A stretch of 54,459 nt of DNA from positions 1 through 54,459 of the forward strand of contig MHJJ01000008.1 of the NCBI GenBank assembly GCA_001817915.1. The letters run 5' to 3'. Made by a program: the position numbers and the translations under genes. This document shows, piece by piece, positions 53,491 through 54,459 of the stretch. The stretch comes from Candidatus Harrisonbacteria bacterium RIFCSPLOWO2_01_FULL_44_18. GTDB lineage: Bacteria > Patescibacteriota > Minisyncoccia > UBA6257 > WO2-44-18. The notes beneath the pieces are model-generated. The model searched no databases, was not told the origin of the DNA, and saw only the letters and a program-made list of their open reading frames with translations. Position 1 is the stretch's first letter. Every line of letters begins with the position of its first letter.

Positions 53491-54441
53491 ATGGGATGGT
53501 TCGTCAGCGTCGGTCTGGCTCTTGCGGTAATGGTGGTCGCGGCGCTGATTGGTAAATCGCTCCGCCGCAATTCTGGACGCGAGGAGCGAACCGCCGGCCG
53601 AGTTTTAACAATTGCCGGTCCGCTTGTATGTTTGGTATGGATTGGCCTGCATACGGGTCGCAATATGATCCATCAGGTGCCGGCTGGCAATATGGGAGTA
53701 GTTTATAAATTCGGCGCTATCCGAGGACAAATCAGCGAAGGACTTCAAACCGTAGCGCCTTGGTGTAGCGTCAAAATCCAAACAATTCAAGTTGAACGCC
53801 ATGTCTTTCAAAATATGGAAGCCTTTAGCCAAGAAACTCAAGACGTTTTTGTGAGGGCAACGTTAAATATCAGGGTGTCTCCGGACGCGATTCAAGAACT
53901 CTATCGAACTATCGGCCCCAATTACTTTCAAGTCCTTGTAGAATCTCGAGTTGCTCAAAACTTCAAAGATGAGATTGTAAAATACAAAAGCGTGGACATT
54001 GCTCCCAACCGCGAACCTATCAGGCAAGCCGTCAGAGGACGCCTTGAAGGAGAACTTTCTCGATATTCCATTGAGGTGGTTGACCTGCTTTTGGACAACG
54101 TGGATTTCCGTCCAGAATTCAAATCCGCGATTGAAGCTAAGCAGATCGCCACTCAGCGCGCGCTTGAAGAAGAGCAAAAAGTGCTAGTTGAGCGGCATCG
54201 CGCCGAACAAGCAGTTGAAAGGGCGCGCGGCGAAGGCCAGGCGCTTTTGGAAGTTGCCACAAAGCAAGCCGAAGCCAATGCTCTACTCTCGGCCTCGCTT
54301 ACTCCGCAACTTGTGCAATACTCGCTGATCCAGAAACTCGGCGATAAGATTCAGGTTATGATTTTGCCGTCAGGGCAAAACTTTATTTTGGACGCGAATA
54401 TGCTAAGACAAACCCAAGATCAGGACGAAGATAACCGATAA
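53491..54441 (+). CDS. SPFH/prohibitin (band 7) family protein
   Basis: N-terminal TM; VPAGNMGVVYKFGAI; VEVVDLLLDNVDFRPEFKSAIEAKQIATQRALEEEQKVLVERHRAEQAVERARGEGQALLEVA. Confidence 0.9.
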   Translation: MGWFVSVGLALAVMVVAALIGKSLRRNSGREERTAGRVLTIAGPLVCLVWIGLHTGRNMIHQVPAGNMGVVYKFGAIRGQISEGLQTVAPWCSVKIQTIQVERHVFQNMEAFSQETQDVFVRATLNIRVSPDAIQELYRTIGPNYFQVLVESRVAQNFKDEIVKYKSVDIAPNREPIRQAVRGRLEGELSRYSIEVVDLLLDNVDFRPEFKSAIEAKQIATQRALEEEQKVLVERHRAEQAVERARGEGQALLEVATKQAEANALLSASLTPQLVQYSLIQKLGDKIQVMILPSGQNFILDANMLRQTQDQDEDNR

Positions 54442-54459
54442 AAATCGCAGCCCGTTTCG

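Overview
The 54 kb window looks like a Patescibacteria/CPR (Parcubacteria-like) chromosome segment; that placement is inferred from gene content and compact architecture. It carries a type IV pilus/T2SS-like cluster (pseudopilins, PilC-like, PilB-like), ftsE/ftsX, a short RF2-like gene, Fe/Mn-SOD, lepA, ndk, pyrH, aspS, comEC-like genes, mnmA, murC, efp, a VirB4/HerA-like ATPase, secD/secF, and hrcA-grpE-dnaK-dnaJ with a CIRCE operator. The main signal outside ordinary annotation is heavy invasion by several palindromic element families, many of them in frame inside conserved genes. (1) A GxxExxY / PD-(D/E)XK nuclease-like domain of about 160 aa is inserted in frame inside the GTPase domain of LepA. 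Both junctions form 10-11 bp inverted duplications of the host flank with 2-nt loops. A second GxxExxY copy is fused to a pilin-like gene. ORF-less relatives sit in an RluA-family gene and between pilin genes. (2) Two tRNA loci contain tRNA halves that stop in or near the anticodon loop, next to nested palindromes; one also carries a GIY-YIG endonuclease ORF. (3) Two attC-like sites, plus a half site, delimit a small integron-like cassette array. One cassette carries a DUF5680-like gene interrupted by a single in-frame TGA. (4) Further dyad families look like operators or mobile palindromes. Everything here was read by eye; no searches or folding programs were run.
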